From positions 2,011,001-2,075,000 of the forward strand of contig JAMPIT010000493.1 in the NCBI GenBank assembly GCA_026261815.1: DNA of 64,000 bases. Reading direction: 5' to 3'. Each line of letters starts with the position of its first letter. Position 1 is the stretch's first letter. A model generated the notes under the pieces. The model was not told where the DNA came from. It worked only from the letters and a program-made list of their open reading frames with translations, and did not search any database. The stretch comes from Monarcha castaneiventris obscurior (lineage: Eukaryota; Chordata; Aves; Passeriformes; Monarchidae). A program made the translations under genes and the position numbers. Of the stretch, positions 23,086-35,657 are shown one piece after another.

Positions 23086-25523
23086 GGTAACTTTTGGAAA
23101 CCGGGCCAGAAGGAGAATAAGGGGGAGAAAGCCAAAGCCAAGAGTGCTCCACTTTCCCCCTGCCCTACCCATCCAGCACAGACACAGCTCTGAGCCTCCT
23201 GGAGAAGCTCCCAAACCAGACTGGGGCCTGAGCAGGGTTCACATCTCCGTGACAATGCAGCAGCTCCTTATCTCCACTGACACCCTTACCATCCATTAAC
23301 CACAGGGCCTTAAGCAGCAGGCTTGGGTGGCAATCCGCTTCAAATCCATCCTTTTTAGGATTAAAAATCCATCCTAATTAGGATTAATTTTCAGCAGCTC
23401 TACCTGGAAATACCAGCCAGCAGCAGCCTGCAGGATCCCCCCTTGCTCTTGGTCACCTGGCTCCCACAGAGGAAGGGGAGGAAGACGCTGGTATCTGCTG
23501 GGCCATGAATATGGCAAGAAACAGCCCCGTTTTTCCCATATCCAGATCTCTCAACCCACTGAATACGCTGTGCTACAGGTTTTCACACACTAGATGTCAG
23601 CAGAAGAATAAAAATCACTCTGCTGCTCCAGCTTAAATCTGGCGGGGATTTTCCACTGGGCCGCTAAAACTCACAGCCTGACACCAGTAAATCCATTTGC
23701 TGCTGCAATAACCAGACTGGGCAGAGGGTGGCAGGGAAAACCCACCCAGAGGAGACTTGGTGTCCCTGTAAATCCTGGATGGAGAAAGCCACAACCCTGG
23801 ACTGACTCGACTGCATCAGCAGAATCCTGAGACACTCCAGGACAGCAAAACAGCATTTCTTTTGCACGCTCATTCTCGGTGGTGGGGGATCTGCTGCTGG
23901 CCCAGGGCCCAGCCTCTCTAGCAGAGCTGATTTAACCACCCAGCACTGCTCCCCAGCTTCTCCTGCAGCCGCCTTTGAAGCTGGCGATTATGAAGGAGCC
24001 CTGCAGGTACGACCTGCCCCTTGCTCCACCAGCAGAACAACAAACTGCAGTATAAAACACCTTTCTACACCAGGAGAAACAGTCCCGTGCTATCAGCTTT
24101 TGTATCTTTATGGTTTATGCAGCAATAAACTCAGACTGCAGCCCTTGCAGGAGAGGGGACAGAATCAGTGCAATAACCCACCCCAAGGCTGTACCTGCTT
24201 GTCCTGAGCTGGGCTCTCACCCTGTCCCAGCAGCTTTTACCCACTTTTGGACAGGACTGACAGCTGGGATAGCTGAGGTCCTGTGCTGGCCTCTTTGTAC
24301 AAGAGCAGGACAACAGATCACTGAGTCTTGGGAAACCCCCACCCCAAAAATCTGCCCCTACAGACTCAGCTGTGCCTTCATCGCCCTCTTCACTCCGTCT
24401 GGGCAGGGAGCATCTTAGAGCACATCCCAAAATATCCGTGTGGGATTCCCAAACCCAGAGGTGGGCTGCAGCCTGGGGGTCCCCTTCACATTACACCAGT
24501 GTGTGGAGATGCCCGAGGCTTTGGGGCATTCAAAGTTTCCCTTCCAAACCACACTCTCACCTATAGCTGCTAAACCACCCAAAATGGCATTGCATGGAGG
24601 GTAGGTGCAGGTTTTTGGATAAATCATGGGTCACTACTTGCCCCCACATTCTTCTTCCTGCTAATGCCCTGGAGATGGATGGGCTCTCCCAGGCAAGCTG
24701 GTCTCCCCTTTCCCAGGGTCTAGGATTTCAGACCCTCCCCATCCCAGCCCAAGGTGTCTCCCCGTGCTCTGACCCTGCAGGCCACAGTTCAAAGCCTCTG
24801 ACAGGAAAAACAGGAAAAGCCGGCCCGGCTCTCTCACCGTTGACACAGTTTCGGTCTGGTTCTTGGTGTCAAAGGAGGCATTCAACTCCAGCTCAGCCCG
24901 TGGGCCCTGAGTGCTGCATGGTCCCTCTCAGCAGATGCCAGGAGGCCCCCGAGGGAGGACACCGTGGTGCCATGAATTCCTGCCAGAGCAGCTTTGGGGG
25001 TACCAACCCTCTGCCCTGCTCCAGGAAGCAAATCCCAAGCTGAATTGAGGGGCACAGGGGGAGATCTCTGCTCTCCTCTGCGACAGACCAGGGAGGCAGC
25101 AGAGCCTTGAAGCATCTCCCAGCTGCAGGGAGCAGCAAGAAAACATGGAGAGGCTGCAAGGTGTGAAACGAAACCTTCTGCTGGGTTCGCGGCCAGGAGA
25201 TGGAGACGCAGCCCACGCAGGGAAAGGATAATTGGGAAATTGGAGATTCGGTGTCTGCTGCTGCAGGCTGGCCTTCAGCCTGTCTGTGCTGATGGGGCCA
25301 TGGCAAAAAGGGGGGCACAGCTGCTTGGGCACACACATTGAGGGCACAGTCCCAGTGCCAGCAGCTTCTGGCTCTGAGGAGGGACAAGGAGGAACCCAAA
25401 TGCAGGGTCCTTCCCTCTGCTCCGTCCGGCACGCAAGGTATCGTGCTGCAGTTGGGGAGACGTTCAGAAACTCCTCCTGTGAGAGGTTTGTCACCCTCCA
25501 GAGCGCCAAGACTGCTCTCATCT
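23086..25523. other. Unique noncoding DNA, no gene recognised
   Basis: Overlapping minus-strand frames of about 180-200 codons at 24.9-25.5 kb are cysteine, proline and serine rich and in competing frames. They have no domain and are judged to be chance. No repeat was seen. Confidence 0.45.
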
Positions 25524-25963
25524 TGATGCCTTAGGTTTTAACTTTTATATTTTTCAAATTCTGTACTGCTTAGAGTGAAACTCTGCAGTTCCTTGTAGCC
25601 TGTAATTTCTGCTCTCTCGTGCTAGGCAGACATAACAAAGCCTCTCCAGGCTTTGCCTTCAAGGAGAGCCAGGTGGTTCTAGGCCCAAAATGTGTAAACC
25701 AAAGACTCTAAGGGGGGAGCAACCTGAGGGGAATTACATCATTAAACTGGAGTTTTAATTGGAGAATTAACCCTGATATGCAAATGAACCAAACCTATAA
25801 AAGTGTGAAGAACTCGTGACCTGGGGTCCATCTTGGGGTCCGTTTTTTGGAGGCAGCCTCTGGCTCCCCCAGGGTGTACCTTGAAGGCACTTCAAATAAA
25901 TACCGACCTTTATTCCCTTACTCTTGTCTAGTCTCTGTTTCTAGGTGGCTGGAGAAGGCATCA
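25524..25963 (+). mobile_element. Solo LTR, TGATGCC family copy 2
   Basis: Boundaries are TGATGCCTT and AAGGCATCA, a 9-bp terminal inverted repeat. A perfect 4-bp duplication ATCT lies at 25520-25523 and 25964-25967. The core promoter is intact by eye: octamer ATGCAAAT at 25778-25785, TATAAAA at 25796-25802, and AATAAA at 25895-25900. U3 is about 300 bp and U5 about 60 bp. It lies in the opposite orientation to copy 3, 3.45 kb away. The small frame over its 3' part is not a gene. This is a class I-like solo LTR, inferred from the 4-bp duplication. Confidence 0.9.
25778..25802 (+). promoter_or_regulatory. Octamer plus TATA core of LTR copy 2
   Basis: A perfect ATGCAAAT octamer (POU-domain factor site) sits 10 bp upstream of TATAAAA. 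The octamer is conserved in copies 1-4 and the TATA box in copies 2-4. Promoter activity is inferred. Confidence 0.65.
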
Positions 25964-28900
25964 ATCTCATCTCACCTCCTGACTTCCTCACTTACCATCT
26001 ATTCGCCCCCTCCAGGCCCAGCCCTAGCCTCAGGCCAAGAGGTGGGGAGTGATTTCAGTGGCATAAGGAGGCTGCGTTTCCTGCTGAGCAGGTTTGTGGC
26101 TCTGCTCCTGCTTTAGCTCCTGCACCCAGCTTGGAGCAGGGCAGTGCCCAGGGCAGAGACCCAGCCCGTGGCACCCCTGGGTCACGAGGAAAGGTGACAC
26201 ATTGGCCAAGTCAGGAGCTGGAAGCAGGCCCAGAGGGCAAGGTCTGAGCGTCCCTGAGCGTGGGGTCACACAGCACTATCACTGCAGTGCTGCCATCCCA
26301 TTAAAAGGTGCTCCAGTGATGAACCACTGATCCCTTGGAGATCAGGGGCTGTGCCATCCCCACCAGGCACACAGGGGATGAGCAACACCCCCCAGAACCC
26401 TGCTGGGGCTCCCCAAACCAAAGCCTCACCCTCCACAGCCTGCACTAAACGCCTTAACACCCTCACAGAGATCCCAGTTCCACTCCCAACCCTTCACCTA
26501 CGGATTTCCTACAGCTGCCTCACATATGACTTTGGGAAGCAGCTCAGATCTGAGCAGCTTCAGCCTAGTCTGTGCTCACCAGAGGGAGATGCTTGGGAGT
26601 GGGAGGCAGCCCATCTGCAGAGCAGGGCCTGCCTTTGAAGAGCCGCCCTCTGACTTCTGGCTTCTCAAAAATGCAACCACAGAAAAGAATTTTTCTCTCC
26701 AGGCCTCATCTGGCAGGGTCCTTGCTCTGAGGTCTCAGCTTCCAGCATAAAAGCAAGAAATTCTTCCAGATCTAATGCTGTAACTCCCAGGGGCAGATGT
26801 GGCATAAAGCAGGGTCCCCTCTGGTTCTGTCTGACATCACTCATCTCCCCAGATGGCACCAGTCCCACTCCCAGACCTTATCCTGACTGCAGATGCAGAA
26901 GATGCTCCAGCTCTCTGATGCCTTTTGCACCCATCAGCTCTTTCCCACACCTCCTTCCCACTCCTTACGCTGCTGTCTGCTGGGTCTGTCACCAAATTCA
27001 TCAGCATCACACATGGATGGAGACTTCCTGTGGGTCACACACATCCTATTGCTGACCTCATGCTCAGTCTCCCTGCCCCAGCACACAGTCCCAGCGCTCA
27101 ACAGCATCTGCCCTTCACAAACCACTTTCCCAGAGCGGATCCACCTGGGACCTTCTGGAATTCACCACACACAAGAGGCCAGCATGCCCACAGGTCAGCT
27201 GATCTGTTCAGTTCATGGCCAGGCTCACAGTGCCCAAATCACACCCAGGCCAACAAGGTAAACAACATCTCTGTCCTGTGCCAGCATCCGAGGCAGCTGG
27301 TATTTCCCTCCCAGGTGGGGCTGAGCCAGCACAGCACATGCACTGGAGCTTTTTCTCCAGGGCTGATGGGACACAGAGCCGTGGGGCATCTCCCAAGCCT
27401 GGGTCAGAGCAGTGCTACCATAAATATGCTGCTTTGGACCAGTTCAAACACCCTCCTGCAGATCAAAGCCTTGGGGAAAGCAAGGACATGTTGGCCCCAC
27501 TATACAATCACACAGGGGAAGTCAGAAGAACGTCCTGCAGCCTTTTCAACCCCCCTGCCCCGCTGAGAGCTGCTGTCAGCAGCAGTTGGGGTGACAAAGT
27601 TGTTGAAACAACTCTTTCCCATTCCTCCCCCCACCACAGGGTGATGCAGCACTGGCTTTGTGGCTTAATGTGAACCAGCTTTGGTAAATATAATGAAATC
27701 ATAAAAAAAAGGGGAAATTTCAGTACAAAAGAACTGGAGTCTGTCATGCAACTGTACCTCCCCCTCAGCTTAACTGATGTGAGTGGTGGATGGACCCCAA
27801 TTCTCATGGGAACTCATCCACTTGCTGTTTATCTACAAGGCAATAAAAATAATATTAAAAATAGTCTGTGGAGTAGAAAGAGCAGAAAAAAAAAATTGAC
27901 ACCTGATGTTGCTCTTCTCCCGTGTCTGAAATCCAAGAGCTGAGCTCTGGGAACCGGCATGTCCATGCACTTACAGCTCAGACACTCCCAGACCTTGTCT
28001 TGAACAGAAACTGAGATGAAATTATCCTCCAGAGGACTGAAATGTTTTTATGAGGTTACTGAAGCAGCAGGTATGGTGCTGCCATCTCATCCTGGGACCA
28101 GAGCCCATCGCTCTGTTCCACCCTCTTGTAGTGGGGAGAACAGATGAAAATATCAAAACCCACAAGGCATTAAGGTATTGTGTTAAAAGGCAGTGTTGTA
28201 AAAACCTAAATTTTGTAACATTCAAACCTCTCCAAACTACATAAAAGAGGGAAAGCTGTCATAAAATGCTGAACCCAAGTGCCAGAGGGACAGGGCAGTG
28301 CTGGAGCTCCAGCCATGCCCCCAGACAGCCTGTGCTCTTCAACATAGACATGTCCAGGGTGGTTTGCTGAAGAAGTTTTGAATTAAGACTGCTGGGGAGA
28401 AAAGCAGCAGGCTTGGGGATCTCTGCAAATCAAAGGTGGAGAGGGAGCAAGGTGCAAGTTCCTCCTTGCACTGAGCCTTGGGTTCAGGTCTGGACTACAT
28501 TTTTCCTGGGCACTGCCCTGCTGGGCAGCACCTTTGCTGTTACAAAGTGAAGGGTTTTTTTCAGTCATCATTCACTTTTACTCCTTTTAACAAGTTTTAG
28601 TAACACTCCCATAAACAGGTTTTTAATGCAGTCCTTTTTCTCTGACACACTGCATGTTAAAGATTAGCAGAGGCTTTTTATTGCAGATAATAAAGAACCC
28701 TGATGTCAAATATTTTAACAAACCAAGTGCTCAATGGGAAAAGCCCAAGGGGCTCCAAATGCATTTCTGTCAGGGAGAGGGGGAAGAGACAGAGAGTTTT
28801 CTGGGAAAATATCTTAGATTTTATCTAATTTTTGGAAAAGAACAAAGTGGCTCCAACCACACTACTGAGCTCAGGAGCTTCCCAGCCAGGCATTTCCCAC

Positions 28901-29416
28901 ACTCCATGCAGAGCTGGCTGTTCCCCCCCCCAGCATCTCCATGGATCGGTTCAAGGGAGACACTACCCGAAGAAAAGAGTGAATTTAGGCTCGTCTTTTG
29001 TGAGCTGCAGTTTCTCCTCTCCAACACACCCACCCAGAGCTGCCTGCAGCCACGCAGGGACAAGCAGCAGGTTGATGCTCTGCCCACCTTACGACCCCAA
29101 AAGGGGGTTTTCTTTCCCAAGTGCTGCTGCCGGCTGGAGGATCACATCCCTTGGGTGGGAGGAGGAGGTGGGGAAGCCCAGCACGCCATGGCACCACCCT
29201 CACAACACACGGCAGAGAAAGTGCCATTTGCCAGGTCATGGGTGCCTCGGGCCGGTGACCCCTGTGAAAATGAGCCTCTGCTGCTGCTTGGTCACAGCAC
29301 GCCAGGCTCCTGATTGGGAGAAGTGGGGCTTGGCAGCTCTGCCTGCTCCTCTCCACAGCCTCAGCATCTCCCTGCCTTCCCTGCTGCTTTGCACAGCTCG
29401 GATCCCCGATGGGTGC
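25964..29416. other. Unique noncoding DNA between two inverted LTRs
   Basis: No gene recognised. Plus-strand frames of about 200-220 codons (26925-27566, 28654-29313) are proline, serine and histidine rich and are matched by comparable frames on the other strand. No domain was seen and no repeat was recognised. Confidence 0.45.
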
Positions 29417-29852
29417 TGATGCCTTCTCCAGCTACCTAGAAACAGAGACTAGACAAGAGTAAGGGAATAAAGATAGGTGTTTATTTGAAGTGCCTTCAAG
29501 GTACACCCTGGGGAGCCAGAGGCTGCCTCCAAAAATGGACCCCAAGACGGACGACAGGTCATGAGTTCTTCACACCTTTATAGGTTTGGTTCATTTGCAT
29601 ATCAGGATTAATTCTCCAATTAAAGCTCCAGTTCAATGATGTAATTCCCCTCAGCTTGCCCTCCCTTAGAGTCTTTGGTTTACCCATTTTGGGCCTAGAA
29701 CAGCCTGGCTCTCCTTGAAGGCAAAGCCTGGAGAGGCTTTGTTATGTCTGCCCAGCACGAGAGAGCAGAAATTACAGGCTACAAGGAACTTCAGAGTTAC
29801 ACCTGAACAGTACAGAATTTGAAAAATATAAAAATTAAAACCTAAGGCATCA
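29417..29852 (-). mobile_element. Solo LTR, TGATGCC family copy 3
   Basis: Boundaries are TGATGCCTT and AAGGCATCA. Flanks GTGC (29413-29416) and GTAC (29853-29856) make a 4-bp duplication with one mismatch. On the minus strand the octamer is at plus 29593-29600, the TATA box reads TATAAAGG (near plus 29575-29582), and AATAAA is at plus 29480-29485. Its closest partner by eye is copy 1. It lies inverted relative to copy 2. Solo LTR; no internal region. Confidence 0.88.
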
Positions 29853-30310
29853 GTACCACGATCGGAACATCCTCCACACTGCATCCCCCACTGCCGAGCA
29901 TCCCCTTGGATTCACCGAGAAAAAAACGGGCAGCGGCCATTCCAAAAGCGTTCGGGGATGGGCTCTCCGGCCACACACAGGACTAGGTTTCCACCCCTCA
30001 GCTCACTTTCAGAGGGGGCTGCAGCCTGAGAAACCAGCAAGAATCGCACACACACGAGAACAGCCCACGCAGTCACTGGAGCAGCTGCCAAAATTATCAC
30101 TGCCCACGGGCTGAAGAGGGAAGAGCCTCGTGCCGTTCTCCAGGAGCCCAAACACTTTTTCCCATTCCCTTTCCCCTCTCCTCCCACACGCAGCCATCCC
30201 CCCTGGCCAAGCCAAGGGCTGCACAGGAGAGATCGCGGTGCGGCCCTGCAGAGAAGGAGATGTTCGCAAGCGAGACGTGATCCTGCTGACATGGCCTGCA
30301 AAGCCACGGC
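29853..30310. other. CpG-enriched patch, no gene recognised
   Basis: About 25 CpG dinucleotides by hand count in roughly 450 bp, clearly denser than the surrounding sequence, lie between an LTR and a CR1 end. Open frames exist on both strands but none is recognisable. It could be a weak CpG island with promoter or enhancer activity. Confidence 0.45.
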
Positions 30311-30440
30311 ATCACAGAATCAGCAAGGCTGGAAAAGACCTCTAAGATCACCAGTTCCGACCAGGGCTGCAGGACGGGCTGCAGGGACCTGCAGAAGCCC
30401 CACTGCAGCACCACAAGACCCTCAGTGCCCTCCCTCCTCC
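30311..30440 (-). mobile_element. CR1 LINE 3'-end fragment, second subfamily
   Basis: The plus strand begins ATCACAGAATCAGCAAGGCTGG and AAAAGACCTCTAAGATCA. This is the reverse complement of the 3' end of a CR1 subfamily with 'aaggttggaaaagacctc' in place of the usual 'ggtttgggttggaagg'. The minus orientation is set by the terminal repeat at 30311. It is diverged, and its 5' limit is uncertain. Confidence 0.75.
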
Positions 30441-33400
30441 TTCCAGCCCTGCTGAAATAAGCAGAGCTGTTTCTTCACTTTCCCATGACTGGATTCCCCT
30501 GAAAACAGCAGAAAACACTCGTGCTGATGGTAATTAATCTGACAAGAAGTCAGGAGGCACAGATTAAATGTCTCATATCACTGGGGATCGCAGATAATTG
30601 TAAAGATAGGCTCTGTTACAGAATTGGCAGGCAGGCTCAGTGTGCATTTAGAGATCACGGGATAGAAAACCAACCCTGCCCTGGGATTCACCACAGCCTC
30701 AGTGGCGATTCCCCACCACTGCTGCAGCTCACACAAATACACCCTCACCCCGGCTTTGGTTTGCAGGGCTCCCCATCCTTCTGGGGTGGCAGGCAGGGCC
30801 CAACACATTTTGGGCACACTCCTGGGAAGGGGAAAGGCATTTCTGAAAGCTTTGAGCTGTGGCCCATCCCTGGTCCCAGCAAGGTGAATGACCAGAGGGA
30901 GACAGAGGGGTCATTCAGGCACTGCCCTCCTACAGCAATGGTCCCCCATGGTCCAGCCCCTCTTGCTGAGACCCCGAGGGTCTCCCCACGCAGCAGATGG
31001 AGGCACCTTCCTAAGGCCTCTGGGAGGGTCACCTGTCTCTTTCCACAGAGTAAGCCAGGCACTTCCATAAGTGCCATACTCATAAATATTCTATATTCTG
31101 TAAAAATGCAGCCACAGCCCTGCACTACCACAGCCAACTTTCTCTGGGAGGAAATCAGTGGCCACAACTTTCTCTGCCATCCAAGTCCCACATCACAGGT
31201 CCCTAAGGATGGTTCTGGTTAAGGTGATTTCTCCCAGCACCTAAATTGTCCTGAAAACACTTGGAAGTTGTATTAGGTGACACCTTTCATTAAGCCTTCA
31301 GCACCTGCTTCAAGCCAGCCTGAGGGAGCCTGGAAAAGCTGTGATAGCAGAGCAGGGCTTGCAGCTTTCCAGGTCGATGCCAGGTAGGTGCTCTGAAGGT
31401 GGGCACTGAAGGCTTGGGCTGTTTGACCACCTGTTGAGAGCAGCAGAGTCTTAGAAATGGAAGACTCCTTGAAGAAGGAGTCCTTGAAGAAGGACAGAGT
31501 GCAGGTGAGGCAGCATTTGCGTAATGAACGGGAGTAGAATATGAGAATCGGGCCTCAAAGGAGCAGAAACCATCACTGATCACTTTTTCTAGGAGTAGAT
31601 CTATGAAGTAGATGCTTGGTAGCCCATCTGCAGCTGCACATCATCCTTTTAGGATAATCCATGCAAACTTTGCAGCCAGCATCCATAAGCACACAACCCA
31701 TCCCTGGGTCCTGCACCACTACTGCTTTGGCTGGGTCCTTCAGAGGACTTCCCTTTTTTCTCTGAAACATGAAAAGCTGAATTTGGACCCGAGATCAGAG
31801 TGGTTGTGCTTTAGCTGTGCAATCTTTGGAGTTTACTGAGGCCAAGCAGGCCTGACAGCACAGATGTGTCTCTGAACAAACCAGCCTGGGCTGTGCCTCA
31901 GTCTTTGAGCACAGGGAAGGCTGTGGCTGGTTTGGGGTTTAGGGTGGCTCCTCTCACCACCCTTTAATCAGCATGGGATAAGCTGACCTCACTGCAAATG
32001 CAGTCAGTGGCATCTGGATCTCAAAATTATTCTGGGCATCTGCTGGTTGGCACTAGCTGGAGCAACCTATGGATTTTCTTTCCTCAGAGCTGCCAGGTTT
32101 TCTCTTCCTTTCATATCTATGTCTACAAAAGCCAGAAGTTCCTTCTCCCTAAGTTCTGAGATGGAGAGATCAACCAAATTAAAAAAACAATTAAAACCAG
32201 AGGTCAGTGCTGTGCTCTGGGGAGCCAAGTCCTTCAAGGGAGGGCTGGGCTTCAGCCACCAAAGCCAGGAACCTGCAGAACCTGCTGGCGGCAGCTCCCC
32301 AGGACACCTCCAAGGTGATTTCTCTTCAGGAAGAGCCTGTGCAGCCGCTGTCCCTCTTCAATCACCCTGGCTCAGCTCCTCTGCCTGCAAAGGAGAGACC
32401 ATCCAGCACCACAGTGCCAATCTGCAGCTGCCTGCCCAGTGCCTGTCCCATCCCCTGTCCCATCCCCACCTCTGGGAACAAGCTTCCCTGGTAAAACACC
32501 CTCACAACCTTGCTGCCATCAGCTTGCACAACGCTGATTCCAGCTGGGAGAAACCAGGAGACCAGAAAACAAGACTGAACCAGTCTCACTTACGTGTTCC
32601 CAGCAGCCTCACAGTGAGGCAGGAAGGTTTTGCTAGTCTGGGGTTTTTTTTGTAAAAATACAGAGAAAGCAGAGAACTTGACCAGGGGTGTGTAGAATTC
32701 ACAATGGGCCAGGGTAGCGGAGATGCTGTCCCACTCCTGGCCCTCCAGCGCTACTTTCTCCTCTAAAACTCAGCACAGGAAGGAGGACAAGAAATGCCCA
32801 GAGAGGGTTAGAGACCCAACATGGATCGGAGCTGAGAGCTGAGCACAAAGCAGTTTCCCTCTCTGCGTACAGACTCCACAAGATCGCACCAAAAATCAGA
32901 GTGAGCTGCTTTCTCCTCACAGACAAATCCACCACCGGTCCCAGCATCCTGACCGGGGCCAAGCAGGGCTGGCACAAGGATCACCGAGTCAGTTGCTGCG
33001 CCCAACACACCCCTCACACAGGAGCTGAGCAGCCACATGAAATCTCCCCAGGAAAGCTCTTTTCCAGGCTGGCCAGTAGATGGGGACGGAAGAGCAGCCA
33101 AGGTCTGATCTCTGATCCACGGGCAGCCTCCAGCCTGGCTGTGTCCGGATGGTCGTTAGGGCTCAGGGAGCCCTCACTGGTGGCTGTACTGGCCATGTGC
33201 AGGGCAGGGCTGAGGCAGGGCTCAGACAGGGGCTGCATGACTGGGGAGCAGAGGAAACACCCCAGAGTTTAAGTGCCATCCCTAGGGCAGCAAGTGCAGG
33301 GATAAACCCTAAAATAACTCCATCAGATGTCGCTGGGGTCTGCCTGTGCCCAGTAATCCAGGCTGGAGAGACCTGTCCTCACCGTGGATGTCCTCGCTGC

Positions 33401-35657
33401 TTGATGGAGAAGTTTAAAGAGGACCAGAGAGCAGATCCAGGTCCAGGTGGCTGCAGCACCCAGTGAAACTATGGCCAAGGGCAGCTCCTGGCAGGAAAGA
33501 GAGCCCTGAGAGCCCATCAGATGCCCCTGCTTGCCTGTACCTGCACGCTGTAACCTCCTGAGAGCACCCAGCACCCAGATCCGCTTGCCTTCAGCCAAGA
33601 CGCTGCACGGAGGGAAAACTTGGAAACCTCAGGGAGAGCCCAGAGGCACAGAGAAAACTCCCTGGGCTCAAACAGCTCCGCTGTGTCCATCTCTGCCCCC
33701 TCATGGGTGGCCAGGTCTGCTGGATCCCCGCTGGTTTGTCCCGTTCAGGATTTGCCCAGGGGGTGATGATGGCCAGTGAGGCGGATGGGCAACAAGGAAT
33801 GACGGGACACTCTCCAGCACAGCAAAGGAACATGCGGGTTTCTGTGAGGGCTGGTGCCTTTGGACACAGCACTGGTGCAAAAGGACTTCCCCCACTGGAG
33901 CTGGGCTCCGAGCAAAGCCCAGAGCCGCCTGCTTTCACCCTCCAAAATAAAGAAACAGGAGCAAACAATGAGTGACACTCAGTGCCCTGCCCCTGAGCTC
34001 TGCCGTGTCAGGAGCTGTCATTATGTCGGTGTGTAATTATACCATTAATTACTGACCATAAAGCTCTAAAGAAAACAGACCTGAAATTAATCTAGTGCTG
34101 GAGCAAAGTCCTGAGAGATAACTCTGTGGCTGCTAAGGCGATGGAGACCGAGATTCAGTTTCTAAACCAAAACTGAATTTGCAATTAGCTCGCCTTGTAG
34201 CCTAAATCTGACAAAAGACCTTCCTGCATTTAATCTCGAGAAGGGATGTCTCTGAACTGCCATCAAACCACAGAGGCTTACAAAAGCCAACTGGAGCAGA
34301 GCAGAGGGAGCAGAATCCCAAATGTCTCCTTGGGCTGAGCAAGGCTCTTGTTTGATTTTGGATTTGCTGCACACTCAATGTCCATCTCCGAGCAAGCCAC
34401 TTAATCTGACCCTGGCCCGAAGTTTAGCTGTCTGTCAAATGCTAGAAAAGGGCTTTGTCTCCCTCGCAAGGACTCGGAGGTTTAATTACTGGCTGTGCCA
34501 AGATGCCCTTAGGTGGAAGCTGCAATGCAAATGTAAAGTATCATTATTAGAGCTTAGCAAATAACTCAAATGTTTTTCTGCAGCAACTCCCTTGAAAAGA
34601 AATTAGATTCCTTTCTGGTGTGTTTGGGCGTCTTTCCAGGCTCTCTTGTTGTGACACTCGTGAGCAAGTGGAGAACTAAGAATATGAAGGTAATTCACCA
34701 AAAGTCAGTGCCCGGCTCCTAAACCTGAGCCTTCGCATGGAGCTGCCACAGCCCCTGGGTGTGCCCAAACCCAGCACCAAGGGAGGAGGGGATGGGGCTG
34801 CACCCAGGCAGGGGGGCCCAGCAGCTGCCTGCGGACACATCCAGCCCATCCAAAGAGCCCAGGGAGCCTTGGGGTTGTGCACACATCAGCCACTGCCACC
34901 AGTGCAGATCCCTGGGGGCAGCTCCCAGCCTGGGCACTCTCAAGGCCTTGCTGAGTCAGGGGAGAATCAAAGATGAGAGAGATAAGGGGGAGAGGCTTTG
35001 CTGAAAACGCTTTTGCAGGGAGCCACACATCCCAATCAGCTCACGCTATGCAAATCCCGATGGTCTGAGCCACTTCATGCTTGCCCCTGAAAAGTCTGGG
35101 ACGAACATTTGCATCATAAAATTCTTTGGGATGGCTCTTCTCTGGGGCTGGGCAGTTGCTATAAAGCTCCAAAGAGTTCATGAGGATCTGACAAAACCTC
35201 CCAGCTCCTGCTGTAATCACCCAGTGCCTTCCTCAGCACCAGGTGCTGGACTGTGGCCTCCGAGCCCCAGACCAGGGATGCACAGGGGCATCACCACAGC
35301 CCTGACCTCCCCGACAGCCTCATGTGAGCAGGAACAGCACAGAGGAACATTTTCAATTAGCTTTACAGAAAACATTTGCCTGAAACTGGATGCTGTGTGA
35401 AACTCCTGAACTCTCCTTTTTCTTTCAGAGCTGGGGGTGAGGCAAGGGAGGGACTGGGGGGGGGAGTTGGAAGAGCTTTTTATTTATTCAGATCGGAGTT
35501 GCACTGCTTCAGAGCATGTGTGGTTTGGCCAGGCAGAGCCAGAGCAGGATAAAGGAGCTCCTGCTGTGCTCCACATCCAGGCTGCTCCACAGGACTGGAC
35601 CAGGACACAAAAGCAGAATGGAGGAGCCAGCCTGCTCAGCCCACACAGTGCCTGCAC
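30441..35657. other. Unique noncoding DNA, no gene recognised
   Basis: About 5.2 kb without recognised gene or transposon. It includes a pair of tandem hairpins (31463-31495), a short CTGTCCCATCCC tandem near 32450, and a TAATTA-rich block at 34015-34110 that resembles conserved noncoding DNA. A frame of about 230 codons at 30521-31222 and one of about 200 at 32047-32655 have no recognisable domain. Confidence 0.45.
31463..31495. repeat. Two tandem hairpins sharing a GAAG loop
   Basis: GACTCCTT-GAAG-AAGGAGTC (31463-31482) is followed, overlapping by 3 bases, by GTCCTT-GAAG-AAGGAC (31480-31495). The stems are perfect, 8 and 6 bp, with the same four-base loop. The pair arose from a 15-bp tandem duplication. 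Confidence 0.8.

Noticed and set aside
25524..29852. One provirus bounded by the 25.5 and 29.4 kb LTRs
   Set aside because: The LTRs are in opposite orientation and each has its own 4-bp duplication.
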